Shown here piece after piece: positions 1 through 8,031 of a DNA stretch of 9,397 nucleotides. Each line of letters opens with the position of its first letter. Within the stretch, counting starts at the first letter, position 1. The DNA is from Desulfurococcales archaeon (GTDB lineage: Archaea; Thermoproteota; Thermoprotei_A; Sulfolobales; Desulfurococcaceae), in the NCBI GenBank assembly GCA_027083045.1, contig JALWQP010000006.1:1-9397 (forward strand), read 5' to 3'. The position numbers and the translations under genes are program-made. The notes below the pieces were generated by a model that saw nothing but the letters and a program-made list of their open reading frames with translations, had not been told where the DNA came from and searched no databases.

Positions 1-1394
1 GTACTAAATTTGTGGCGTGGAACCCCGACGAATACTGCGTACTTAACTCTCCAAGGTAGATCTATTCCGCGAACCATTACTCCATAATAAGTGGCTACAC
101 CGACAAGTACGTCTATTTCACCATTAGCAAATTGATCGAGTAGTTTGACAGCTTTTTTGGCATGGAATGCCTCAGCCTTGACCCCGTTCCGCCTTAATAT
201 CTCTGCTAGGTGTTCGGCATACTCGATACCACGTTCAATAGGTACGTAGACCAGTCCTCCATCGCCAAGTCTTCGCACAATACTAGCTACTTCTTCATCT
301 GCCGAACCAGTGATTTCCGTGTAGGTGTCCACTATGTTTCTTATCGCTTCTGGCTTGCTACCTGCTTCGAATCCGAGGAGTACCTTGAAGAGCTTGGGAT
401 AGATCCCTCTAGGCTTCCCTGTAGCGCTAGATACGAGGATTATCGCCTTGATCTTCTTTCGTGTCTTCTCAACAACTCGTTCTAGCTCTTTTAGGCGTCT
501 TTCTAGTTCTTTTCTTTCATCTTCTTTTAATGGAAAGGCGAGCCGCTGCCTTAAACGGATGTATTCGAGGGCTTTCTGGATCTCTTCATCGGAGACTCCG
601 AGGATGTAGAACAGTATTTTTATAGCTTTACCGCTTCTTAGTATTGCATCCACATCGTCCAGTGCTATAAATGAGTACTGTTTATTCATTAGTTCCTGGT
701 AGTTCTTGTGCATGAACATATTGGTTGAAAGGAGAATATCGAAATCACCTTTCCTAATAGCTTCCATGTATTCTTCTTTCTTCTTTTTTGAGATCTTGCC
801 ATGGAATGTTATTATCTTCAAACACTTCGGATCATCTTCTTCGTCACTACATAATTTAATGCCAGCATTGTTGGCCAGTGTCTTTAAACGCTTCTCTGCT
901 TGGAGAAGTAGTGGTGTTGTAGGAAATACTAGATAGCATTTTGGCCTGTCCAAGCGGTTGGCTCTATGGGAACGGATATTTTTCTTTGCCAGGTAAAGCG
1001 CTGTTGCGAGTGCAAACATTGTTTTGCCCATGCCCGTCGGGGCAATAATGCTGAAGGATTTACCCTTTAATACTCTCTTGGCCCATGTTCGTTGTGCACT
1101 CCAGAATCTGTAGCCACCTGTTGCTTTCTTAAAGAACTCTTCAAATTCCTGTACTTTTTCATTAAATATATGTAATTTCTTTAGGCCTTTAGGCTTGGAA
1201 ACGTTTTCATAATATAATTTAATAATATATGGATAATCCTTATTGACTACCTCTTTCTTTATCTTAACAAATATTTGTGAAGGAAGACATTTTTGGCAGG
1301 GAGCCTTATATATTAATCTCATATCATTATTTACGCCCTCACAATTAGGACAGGAATATCTATAGTAGCCATGAACTCTCATTGGATTCATCAT
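1..1394 (-). CDS. rgy: Reverse gyrase, N-terminal helicase part (3' end cut by the window edge)
   Basis: Reverse gyrase couples an SF2 helicase-like module to a type IA topoisomerase to introduce positive supercoils; it is the hallmark enzyme of hyperthermophiles. About 464 residues are visible. An N-terminal zinc finger has C15-x2-C18 and C33-x2-C36. Then come a Q-type motif around Q101, Walker A APTGMGKT (118-125, K124), the family-typical DDVDA box (D246, D247, D249) in place of DEAD, SAT (323-325) followed by GKPRGIYPKLFK, and in H2 the stretch ATYYGVMVRGIDLP and FVGVPRHKF close to the cut. The latch and topoisomerase domain would lie beyond position 1. I chose ATG 1394: an in-frame TAG is at 1407-1409, a weak AGGTTGA site precedes it, and ATGs at 1391 and 1382 are alternatives. 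No frameshift is seen. Whether this is TopR1 or TopR2 type cannot be decided here. The family call is very sure. Confidence 0.96.
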   Translation of the reverse strand, partial: MMNPMRVHGYYRYSCPNCEGVNNDMRLIYKAPCQKCLPSQIFVKIKKEVVNKDYPYIIKLYYENVSKPKGLKKLHIFNEKVQEFEEFFKKATGGYRFWSAQRTWAKRVLKGKSFSIIAPTGMGKTMFALATALYLAKKNIRSHRANRLDRPKCYLVFPTTPLLLQAEKRLKTLANNAGIKLCSDEEDDPKCLKIITFHGKISKKKKEEYMEAIRKGDFDILLSTNMFMHKNYQELMNKQYSFIALDDVDAILRSGKAIKILFYILGVSDEEIQKALEYIRLRQRLAFPLKEDERKELERRLKELERVVEKTRKKIKAIILVSSATGKPRGIYPKLFKVLLGFEAGSKPEAIRNIVDTYTEITGSADEEVASIVRRLGDGGLVYVPIERGIEYAEHLAEILRRNGVKAEAFHAKKAVKLLDQFANGEIDVLVGVATYYGVMVRGIDLPWRVKYAVFVGVPRHKFS

Positions 1395-1434
1395 TTTATG
1401 GTCAACCTATAAAATATCTAGGCGTAGACGAACG

Positions 1435-1444
1435 ATATAAAAAG
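1435..1444 (-). promoter_or_regulatory. Probable TATA box of reverse gyrase
   Basis: On the minus strand this reads CTTTTTATAT. Its centre is about 45 bp upstream of the rgy ATG, so transcription would begin near 1414 and leave a leader of about 20 nt, enough for the AGGTTGA site. The T-run could equally end the transcript of the upstream KaiC-like gene, so the same bases may serve both roles. Placement is by position and composition only. Confidence 0.45.
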
Positions 1445-1497
1445 ATAGCTTCTTATAATTTTGGGCTCATGGATTCTGAGCAGCGGGCAATATATCA

Positions 1498-2253
1498 TTA
1501 TATTTGTTCGAATACTACTGATGCACCACGTATTCTTAGTACCTTGTTATGATATATTATTATACCCTTATCGGTTATCTCGAATGGATGTCTCTTCATA
1601 CTATGCTTAGTGCCTCTCATTTTCCATACTATAATACTTCGCATCAGTTCTCCATTGAACTCGTTGAGATCAAGCCTTACTATACCGTCTGCAGCATGTT
1701 CTACTCCGGGACCTCCGAATCCTCTTTCTGTGACGCTGACCTGCGATATTAGTATGGATGTTGTTCCCAGACCTGATAATACTCTCTTAAGTAGTAGTAC
1801 TACGCTTCTAGCCACACTTGGCTTAGTCAGGTATAGTGTTGATACCGAATCGATCACTACTCTCATAGCTCCTACATCGCGTATAGCTGCCTTGAGAACG
1901 TCTATTAGTTCACCAACGTCGGTGGGGTCCCTTACAACATATTTCTCCCTTTTTGCGGCTTCTCCTATTCCCCCCGTAAATGCATCTACAATGGCGAAAT
2001 ATCCTTGCTGTTCATAAGATCTGATGTCCCATCCGAACTGACGCATATTTATTCTTACCTGTACCGGGTGTTCCTCTAACGCAACGTAGACTCCAGGTTC
2101 GCCCATCTGTAATCCATTCCATAAATATTGTTGCCCAAATATAGTCTTACCAGTCCCGGGGCCACCACTAAGCAATACAACGTTACGCTTTGGTATTCCT
2201 CCATACACTATCTCGTCGAATCCCGGTATGCCTGTCTTGACTCTCTCGACCAT
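1498..2253 (-). CDS. KaiC-like RecA-fold ATPase, single domain (archaeal RadA-paralog type)
   Basis: A 251-residue protein with one KaiC/RadA-type ATPase domain. It opens with the typical VKTGIPGFDEIVYGGIPKRN. Walker A is GGPGTGKT (30-37, K36), the paired acidic residues are E60-E61, and Walker B ends at D135-S136. Residues 170-190 (QVSVTERGFG...EHAADG) and the C-terminal strand set with KMRGTKHSMKRHPFEIT match the archaeal KaiC-domain group that includes the Pyrococcus PH0284 type (from memory). Relatives in Sulfolobus have been studied as RadA paralogs (aRadC) that modulate recombination; a role here in DNA repair or signalling is inference. It has one domain, unlike the double-domain cyanobacterial KaiC, so a clock role is not implied. 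The ATG is preceded by AGGGGTGA at 2259-2266. It lies 103 bp upstream of rgy on the same strand and divergent from cdc48. Confidence 0.9.
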   Translation of the reverse strand: MVERVKTGIPGFDEIVYGGIPKRNVVLLSGGPGTGKTIFGQQYLWNGLQMGEPGVYVALEEHPVQVRINMRQFGWDIRSYEQQGYFAIVDAFTGGIGEAAKREKYVVRDPTDVGELIDVLKAAIRDVGAMRVVIDSVSTLYLTKPSVARSVVLLLKRVLSGLGTTSILISQVSVTERGFGGPGVEHAADGIVRLDLNEFNGELMRSIIVWKMRGTKHSMKRHPFEITDKGIIIYHNKVLRIRGASVVFEQI

Positions 2254-2258
2254 AGTAT

Positions 2259-2266
2259 CACCCCTA
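2259..2266 (-). promoter_or_regulatory. Ribosome binding site of the first KaiC-like gene
   Basis: The minus strand reads AGGGGTGA, five bases ahead of the ATG. It is complementary to the usual archaeal 16S rRNA tail and fixes the start at 2253. A/T-rich stretches at about 2281-2306 could hold the TATA box, but none stands out clearly. Confidence 0.6.
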
Positions 2267-2373
2267 TTTTTCGTTTTTACCTTATACTTTTAATCAATTA
2301 TATACTTCTCTCATGTATATTATACTCTTATAGGTGTTATTTAGTCATTTTCCAAATATCATAATAATGTTTC

Positions 2374-2410
2374 ATACTATGAGACAAGATTATATAAAGA
2401 GGTATAGTAT
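2374..2410. repeat. Short inverted repeat bracketing the cdc48 TATA box
   Basis: ATACTAT (2374-2380) and ATAGTAT (2404-2410) are exact inverted copies separated by 23 bp that contain the TATA box. This placement would suit a repressor operator. The arms are A/T-rich and only 7 bp, and the octamer ATACTATG also occurs elsewhere in the window, so chance is a real possibility. Confidence 0.25.
2390..2399 (+). promoter_or_regulatory. Probable TATA box of cdc48
   Basis: TTATATAAAG is the best TATA match in the divergent region. Initiation about 25 bp downstream (near 2420) would give a 5' leader of about 50 nt that contains both purine-rich ribosome binding sites (2448-2453 and 2461-2466). Confidence 0.6.
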
Positions 2411-2447
2411 TACAATAATAGGAATGGTTCCATAAAATAATACAGAA

Positions 2448-2466
2448 GGAGGTTTCGTATGAGGTG
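2448..2466 (+). promoter_or_regulatory. Two tandem Shine-Dalgarno sites deciding the cdc48 start
   Basis: GGAGGT (2448-2453) and GAGGTG (2461-2466) both precede cdc48. The second is six bases from ATG 2473. The first is five bases from ATG 2459, which opens a five-codon frame (M-R-C-S-E-stop) ending in TGA at 2474-2476, so its stop overlaps the ATG at 2473 as ATGA. The in-frame GTG at 2464 is itself part of the second site, so it is unlikely to be the start. Confidence 0.5.
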
Positions 2467-2472
2467 TTCAGA

Positions 2473-4656
2473 ATGACAGGGGAAAAAGAAGTAAGACTAA
2501 GAGTCATGGAAGCGAGACAAAGAGATGTGGGCAGAAAGATCGCTAGGATTAGTAGAAGAACTATGCAGAAGCTTGGCGTATCAACGGGCGATTTCATTGA
2601 GATCACGGGGCCTAAGGGGAGTATTATTGCACAAGTATGGCCAGCATATCCAGAAGACGAGGGGAAAGAAGCCATTAGGATAGATGGCTATATGAGAGCA
2701 GCAATAGGTGTTGGTGTAGGCGACATAGTAACTGTCAGAAAGACCAGAGTAGAGCCAGCCACAAGGGTCGTGTTAGCACCAACCGAGCCGATAAGGTTTG
2801 GACCGGACTTCGTCGAATACGTTAAACAGTTCCTTATAAGGAAGCCAATCAGCCGTGGAGAAGAAATAATCATACCAGTATTTGGAGCAACCATAAAGCT
2901 AGTAGTTGTATCGGCACAGCCGAGCTATAGGGTATACGTTACCGATTCCACCGAGATAGAGATCAAGGAAGAGCCCGTTCAGAAGGAAGTGATTGAAAGA
3001 GCCAAGAGAATCCCCAAGGTCACATGGGAGGACATAGGAGATCTCGAAGAGGCCAAGCAGAAAATAAGAGAGATAGTAGAGCTACCACTCAAACACCCAG
3101 AGCTATTCAAACACCTCGGCATCGAGCCACCTAAAGGCATACTCCTATACGGACCACCAGGTACCGGTAAAACACTATTAGCGAAGGCACTAGCGAACGA
3201 GATAGGAGCGTACTTCATAGTGATCAATGGACCAGAGATAATGAGTAAGTTTTATGGCGAGTCGGAGCAGAGGCTCAGAGAAATATTCAAGGAAGCCGAG
3301 GAGAATGCTCCAGCAATAATCTTTATCGACGAGATAGATAGCATAGCTCCGAAGAGAGAAGAAGTTACGGGAGAAGTAGAGAAGAGAGTTGTATCACAGC
3401 TACTAACACTAATGGATGGACTAAAGGAGCGGGGCAAAGTAATCGTTATAGGAGCAACTAACAGGCCGGATGCTCTTGACCCCGCGCTGAGGAGGCCGGG
3501 CAGATTCGACCGTGAAATCGAGATACCGCCACCCGACAAGAGGGCTAGAAGAGAAATATTGGCCGTACATACCAGGAACATGCCACTAGACGACGATGTT
3601 GACCTCACTAAGATAGCCGAGATGACCCATGGATACACAGGAGCAGACTTAGCAGCATTGGTCAAAGAAGCAGCACTAGCAGCACTAAGAAGATTCATGA
3701 AAGAAGGAAAGATCGATATCAGCCAGCCGATACCACCCGATAAGCTGAGAAAACTAAAGGTCAAGATGGGTGACTTCCTAGAAGCACTCAAATACGTACA
3801 GCCAACCCTGATCAGAGAGATCTATGTAGAAGTTCCTGAGGTACACTGGGACGACATTGGTGGCTTAGAGAACGTGAAGCAACAATTAAGAGAAGCCGTT
3901 GAATGGCCTATGAAGAACCCCAAGGTATTCGAAGAAATGGGTATAGAGCCGCCTAAAGGCATACTGTTGTTCGGACCACCGGGTACTGGTAAGACTTTGT
4001 TGGCTAAGGCTGTCGCCACCGAGAGCGGCGCCAACTTCATAGCAGTAAGAGGACCCGAAATCCTAAGCAAATGGGTAGGAGAATCAGAGAAAGCAATAAG
4101 ACAAATATTCAGGAAGGCACGTCAGGTAGCACCAGCGATCATATTCTTCGACGAGATAGATAGTATAGCACCAGCAAGAGGCTACAGACACGACACCAGT
4201 GGTGTGACGGACAGAATAGTTAACCAGCTACTAACAGAGCTAGACGGAATAGAGCCTCTCAGAAGAGTTGTAGTAATAGCGGCCACTAACAGGCCCGACA
4301 TAGTCGATCCGGCACTCCTCAGACCAGGAAGATTTGATAGACTCATCTACGTACCACCACCAGACTTCAAAGCCAGGCTAGAGATCTTCAAGGTGCACAC
4401 ACGGAAAATGCCACTGGCGGAAGACGTCAATCTCGAAGAACTTGCCAAAATGACTGAAGGATACACAGGCGCAGATATAGCAGCGGTCTGTAGAGAAGCA
4501 GCAATAATCGCTCTACGCGAAGAATTCAAGGTGAGGCCAGTACAGATGAAACACTTCCTCAAGGCATTGAAAATAGTGCCGCCAAGCCTTACCAAGGAGG
4601 ACATCGAGAGATATGAGAAGATGGCTAGAGAACTGAAACGTATGATCGTGGGCTAA
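2473..4656 (+). CDS. cdc48: Cdc48/VAT-type AAA+ unfoldase (archaeal p97/VCP homolog)
   Basis: A hexameric cytosolic ATPase that unfolds proteins, in archaea partly for the 20S proteasome. The 727 residues have the full family layout. The N domain (about 1-180, double-psi barrel plus clam) opens with VRLRVMEARQRDVGRK-like sequence. D1 has Walker A GPPGTGKT (227-234, K233), pore loop F260-Y261 and Walker B D286-E287. D2 has Walker A 501-508 (K507), pore loop W534-V-G and Walker B D560-E561. RRPGRFD/LRPGRFD segments in both domains supply the usual arginines, so both rings look active. The C terminus ends KRMIVG and shows no hydrophobic-Tyr-X proteasome-docking tail. I prefer ATG 2473 over GTG 2464, since GTG 2464 lies inside the Shine-Dalgarno site; the longer form would be 730 residues. 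It has its own promoter; tmcA follows after 117 bp. Confidence 0.96.
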   Translation: MTGEKEVRLRVMEARQRDVGRKIARISRRTMQKLGVSTGDFIEITGPKGSIIAQVWPAYPEDEGKEAIRIDGYMRAAIGVGVGDIVTVRKTRVEPATRVVLAPTEPIRFGPDFVEYVKQFLIRKPISRGEEIIIPVFGATIKLVVVSAQPSYRVYVTDSTEIEIKEEPVQKEVIERAKRIPKVTWEDIGDLEEAKQKIREIVELPLKHPELFKHLGIEPPKGILLYGPPGTGKTLLAKALANEIGAYFIVINGPEIMSKFYGESEQRLREIFKEAEENAPAIIFIDEIDSIAPKREEVTGEVEKRVVSQLLTLMDGLKERGKVIVIGATNRPDALDPALRRPGRFDREIEIPPPDKRARREILAVHTRNMPLDDDVDLTKIAEMTHGYTGADLAALVKEAALAALRRFMKEGKIDISQPIPPDKLRKLKVKMGDFLEALKYVQPTLIREIYVEVPEVHWDDIGGLENVKQQLREAVEWPMKNPKVFEEMGIEPPKGILLFGPPGTGKTLLAKAVATESGANFIAVRGPEILSKWVGESEKAIRQIFRKARQVAPAIIFFDEIDSIAPARGYRHDTSGVTDRIVNQLLTELDGIEPLRRVVVIAATNRPDIVDPALLRPGRFDRLIYVPPPDFKARLEIFKVHTRKMPLAEDVNLEELAKMTEGYTGADIAAVCREAAIIALREEFKVRPVQMKHFLKALKIVPPSLTKEDIERYEKMARELKRMIVG

Positions 4657-4658
4657 GA

Positions 4659-4694
4659 TTTTTATACATAAACCTAACTCGAATCCTTATTTTT
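4659..4694 (+). terminator. Probable T-rich terminator after cdc48
   Basis: Two T5 runs (4659-4663 and 4690-4694) lie just after the cdc48 stop without a hairpin, the usual form of archaeal intrinsic termination. This suggests that tmcA has its own promoter; a weak candidate is AAGATAAATA near 4735-4744, which would leave only a very short leader before ATG 4774. Confidence 0.45.
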
Positions 4695-4773
4695 CCACCC
4701 AACCCATACATTATCAGCGCTATACACAGAAAACAAGATAAATAGGAAACAGTATGCTTATGGTGTACTTATA

Positions 4774-7224
4774 ATGACCACAACGAAATTTCCATCATCA
4801 TTTACGAGATTCCTACGCGACTTAGGGAAAAGCGCTGGTTTCTTGGTACAGAACAGGTACAGAGCTATGGTTGTATTAACCGGGAGTGATCCAGAGAAAC
4901 TCGGTTTATTCGCGGCAAAGACCATAATGTATTATGAGAAGCAGCGCCACAAATATGATAAACAAAAACAGTATAAGGGGCTCTACGTATTCCATGACGA
5001 ATTCGACGATGCTGTTCTACAGAAGCAAGTATTTGAAGAGAGTATTCTAGATAAATCAAAATACACGATATTTAAATATGCTGTCTACGAGGTCAGCGAG
5101 AAATACCTCGGCTCGACATTCTCGTTCCTGGTCATGGATCTGACAAAAGATCTAAAGCCAAATGATCTCGGAAGACTAATCGGGATAGTGGAAGGTGGTG
5201 GTCTCATAATACTTCTCGTCCCACCATGGAAGAAATGGGATAATATATTGACTATATTCAAGAGAAACCTTACTGTCCCACAGTTCCCCGAACCTAGACA
5301 TATATTCATTAAATGGGTGAAAGAGAAGCTTCTCGAATTCGAAGGCATAGGAATATACGATGTTGATGCCAGGAAAACCATTAAGAAGTACTCTAAGCCT
5401 CCAGACCAGGCTAGAGGCACTAAGAAAATATCTCTTCCTCAGAAGACATTATTCCCAAAAATAGTGTATGAGAAAGCTCTTACACAGGATCAGGTAGAAG
5501 TAATCAAGCTCATGGAGCAACTCTACGAAAAACCGAAACACGGAAGGAAAAAGGTAATTGTGATCACTGCTGATAGAGGGAGGGGTAAATCATGTGCAGT
5601 AGGAATAGGTGCTGTCGGATTAATCCATGTGTTGAAGAAAGTGAAGCCTAAGCCGAGAATCCTCATAACTGCGCCAAGGCCCAGCAATGTACAAAGCTTG
5701 ATGATGCTGGCCCGCACAGTTCTTGACGCGCTAGGCTACGAGTACAAGGTGATAAAGCGGGAGGGTAATGTGATCGAACTCAGAGGAGAACGATTTAGCA
5801 TAGAGTACTGGGAACCGATAAACATACCCAGGATACGTGGAGACATAGTAATAGTAGATGAGGCTGCTGGAATACCTGTCCCAATGCTACACAGGATATG
5901 GCGGGCACACAACAGGCTCGTCTTTTCAACAACAATACACGGTTATGAAGGAGCCGGGCGAGGCTTCAGTGTAAGATTCCTCAAGAAACTCGAAGAAGAC
6001 AAGAAAACCATACTGTACAAATACGAGATGACGGAACCTATACGATACAGCGCCGACGACCCCATCGAGAAGTGGCAGTTCAAAACGCTCCTACTGGACG
6101 CTGAACCGGCAGAGCTTACACAAGAGGATCTCGAGGACATAAAGAACAAGGATCTCATATATACAGAGTATGATCCCGCTTACCTCTTCAGCAAAGAAGG
6201 AGAGGAAGAACTCCGCCAACTGTTCGGAATATATGTCCTAGCCCACTACAGAAACGAGCCAGATGACCTGGGAATGATCGCTGATGCACCACACCATATT
6301 GTCAGAGCAGTGAAGACCAGACATGGAAAGATAGTCTGCGCACTACAGATAGCGTATGAGGGCAGAATAGATGAGGAACTAGCCAAAGAGCTACTTAAAG
6401 GAGGAAAAATACCCGGTAACATAATCCCTGACAGGTTCCTGAAACACGCTAGATACATAGATTTCGCGAGACTCTTTGGCTTAAGAATAGTGCGAATAGC
6501 AACACATCCTGATGTGCAAGGAAAAGGAATAGGGAGTTGGGGCTTGGAAAAAGTCGAGAAAGAGGCTAGAGAAAAAGGATACGACTGGATTGCAGCAGGA
6601 TTCGGCGTTAACCCCGAGCTCCTCAGGTTCTGGATCAAGAACGGTTTCATACCAGTTCATATAAGCCCCGACCGTAATCCTGTAAGCGGAGAATACACAC
6701 TACTAGTAATCAAGCCGATAAGCAGTGAAGCCAAGAAAATGGTTACTATGGCCAATAAGGAGTTCAAACTGAAACTACTTGATAGTTTACCAGTAAATTA
6801 TCAGGATATGGAAATAGAGGTTGCATTACAGCTCCTCTCCTCCGGCGAACCAATACTCGATGATATCCCTAAACATATCTTCTCGCCTGTACAGCTCGAG
6901 CGTCTATGGGTTTATTGCATGGGGCCAATGACTTTTGAGGCGGCTGCGGACCTAATGAATAAGATCGCAAAGATACATTGGCTCGTTCCTAAAGATAAGA
7001 GGCCCGAGCTCTCCAAGATCCGCGAAGTAATCCTAATTGGTAAGGCACTGCAGGGCAGGACATGGGAAGAACTACGGGAGCAGTACAGCGTTCTTCTAAA
7101 AGACCTCCATGCATTCGCCCATGATATAGCATGTCGTTACTTCAGATTTCTCACGAAGCTAGATCCTACCGCTTATGAGCCTGGAATAAAAGAGACGGAC
7201 TATGACCTAAACATTATCGTCTAG
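4774..7224 (+). CDS. tmcA: TmcA, RNA cytidine acetyltransferase (ac4C)
   Basis: TmcA uses ATP and acetyl-CoA to form N4-acetylcytidine, at C34 of elongator tRNA-Met in bacteria and at many tRNA and rRNA sites in some archaea; the eukaryotic homolog is NAT10/Kre33. The 816 residues show the family order: an N-terminal TmcA domain (about 1-230), a RecD-like helicase module with Walker A ADRGRGKS (266-273, K272) and Walker B VDEAAGIP (D362-E363), a GNAT domain with acetyl-CoA loop Q582-G-K-G-I-G587 after RIATHPDV, and a C-terminal RNA-binding tail (about 660-816). It is full length with no missing core motif. ATG 4774 is supported by a weak GGTG eight bases upstream. Its end overlaps the convergent KaiC-like gene by 18 bp. 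The rRNA role is known for some archaea and inferred here. Confidence 0.95.
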   Translation: MTTTKFPSSFTRFLRDLGKSAGFLVQNRYRAMVVLTGSDPEKLGLFAAKTIMYYEKQRHKYDKQKQYKGLYVFHDEFDDAVLQKQVFEESILDKSKYTIFKYAVYEVSEKYLGSTFSFLVMDLTKDLKPNDLGRLIGIVEGGGLIILLVPPWKKWDNILTIFKRNLTVPQFPEPRHIFIKWVKEKLLEFEGIGIYDVDARKTIKKYSKPPDQARGTKKISLPQKTLFPKIVYEKALTQDQVEVIKLMEQLYEKPKHGRKKVIVITADRGRGKSCAVGIGAVGLIHVLKKVKPKPRILITAPRPSNVQSLMMLARTVLDALGYEYKVIKREGNVIELRGERFSIEYWEPINIPRIRGDIVIVDEAAGIPVPMLHRIWRAHNRLVFSTTIHGYEGAGRGFSVRFLKKLEEDKKTILYKYEMTEPIRYSADDPIEKWQFKTLLLDAEPAELTQEDLEDIKNKDLIYTEYDPAYLFSKEGEEELRQLFGIYVLAHYRNEPDDLGMIADAPHHIVRAVKTRHGKIVCALQIAYEGRIDEELAKELLKGGKIPGNIIPDRFLKHARYIDFARLFGLRIVRIATHPDVQGKGIGSWGLEKVEKEAREKGYDWIAAGFGVNPELLRFWIKNGFIPVHISPDRNPVSGEYTLLVIKPISSEAKKMVTMANKEFKLKLLDSLPVNYQDMEIEVALQLLSSGEPILDDIPKHIFSPVQLERLWVYCMGPMTFEAAADLMNKIAKIHWLVPKDKRPELSKIREVILIGKALQGRTWEELREQYSVLLKDLHAFAHDIACRYFRFLTKLDPTAYEPGIKETDYDLNIIV

Positions 7225-8031
7225 TTCCTCGATATCTGTTGATGAGAGCTCTTGCTCTTTTTTAAGCTGTGCCTGTCTGATTTTTCTGATTATCGATGAA
7301 GGCAACATAATATCATCTCTAGTCGCGTTATATGGGCCTTTAACAACAATGCCCTTGCCATCGACAATATCGATCTCATAGACCCTCTTATCATGGTCTG
7401 TTTGCCTCATCTTCTCAATGATCAGAAATCTTCTAAGGCACCCGCCCACTATTTTCTTTCTGAACCTGATTATTCCATCAGCAACATGCTCTATGCCAAA
7501 GCCAAATCCTAGGCTTGTCGTTACAGCATATTGGCTTGTCAACACCATTGTTAAGTCCCATTTTGAGAGTCTACGTTTTATGACATAACTGTACTTTCTA
7601 GCCATAGCGGGTTTATCTAGCCAGAAGGCGCTCATGGAATCTATCACGAGTCTTGCGTGTCCATAGCCTAGAGTCCTCTTAGCATCCATTATCTTCGATA
7701 TAAGTTCTTCAACGGTAAGTTCTCTCAGACTCCAGGGATCACCGTGTTCGCCCATTAGGGCATCAATGATTATTAGTTCTCCTCTACGCACAGCATCTCT
7801 AAACTTGAAGCCGAACATCTCTGCTTGTCTGATAACACTTTCACGTGATTCCTCGGTAGTCACGTATATGCCTTTCTCACCATTCTTTATACCAGCAGCT
7901 ATGAAGTGTAAAGAGAATATTGTTTTGCCTGTACCTGGCTCGCCTACAACCGCTATTGTGAAGCCCCGGGGTATGCCTCCCTTAAGCATCCTGTCTATCT
8001 CAGAGATACCTGTCGACAGCCTCTCGATCAT
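7207..8031 (-). CDS. KaiC-like RecA-fold ATPase with charged C-terminal tail
   Basis: A 274-residue single-domain ATPase of the KaiC/RadA superfamily, clearly different from the copy at 1498-2253. It opens LSTGISEIDRMLKGGIPRG. Walker A is GEPGTGKT (30-37, K36), the paired acidic residues are E60-E61, Walker B ends at D131-S132, and TSQYAVTT (165-172) and GFGIEHVADGI (177-187) follow. The core ends near residue 232; a Lys/Glu-rich tail closes with the acidic STDIEELDDNV. It resembles the crenarchaeal group typified by PAE1156 (from memory, unverified). The molecular role is unknown. ATG 8031 overlaps the upstream stop by one base (TAATG) and has GGGGAT at 8037-8042, so translation is probably coupled to the 97-residue protein. 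Its last 18 bp are shared with tmcA on the other strand. Confidence 0.88.
   Translation of the reverse strand: MIERLSTGISEIDRMLKGGIPRGFTIAVVGEPGTGKTIFSLHFIAAGIKNGEKGIYVTTEESRESVIRQAEMFGFKFRDAVRRGELIIIDALMGEHGDPWSLRELTVEELISKIMDAKRTLGYGHARLVIDSMSAFWLDKPAMARKYSYVIKRRLSKWDLTMVLTSQYAVTTSLGFGFGIEHVADGIIRFRKKIVGGCLRRFLIIEKMRQTDHDKRVYEIDIVDGKGIVVKGPYNATRDDIMLPSSIIRKIRQAQLKKEQELSSTDIEELDDNV
7258..7285 (+). terminator. Probable terminator of tmcA, inside the opposite gene
   Basis: Plus-strand T6 (7258-7263) and T5 (7281-7285) runs are the first after the tmcA stop. They correspond to Lys codons in the C-terminal tail of the convergent KaiC-like gene. If used, the tmcA mRNA carries a tail antisense to that gene. 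Confidence 0.35.

Noticed and set aside
210..936. Plus-strand open frames of 91 and 76 residues at 210-485 and 706-936.
   Set aside because: They lie opposite the reverse gyrase reading frame, which carries clear motifs across the whole stretch, and their own sequences look like no protein family.
1388..1394. ATGATGA on the minus strand at the reverse gyrase start as a possible C box.
   Set aside because: No CTGA follows at guide distance; it is simply the double start codon.
1610..2017. A 135-residue plus-strand frame inside the first KaiC-like gene.
   Set aside because: It is a Ser/Thr/Pro-rich antisense shadow of a gene with intact Walker motifs.
1589..2381. The octamer ATACTATG (either strand) repeated in the kaiC-like gene, at its start and near the cdc48 promoter as a possible shared regulator site.
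   Set aside because: One copy is inside coding sequence and one is part of a start codon; the string is A/T-rich and likely to recur by chance.
3252..3791. A 179-residue minus-strand frame inside cdc48.
   Set aside because: It is Ser/Leu-rich antisense of the conserved D1 region; such frames are expected opposite AGA/GAG-rich genes.
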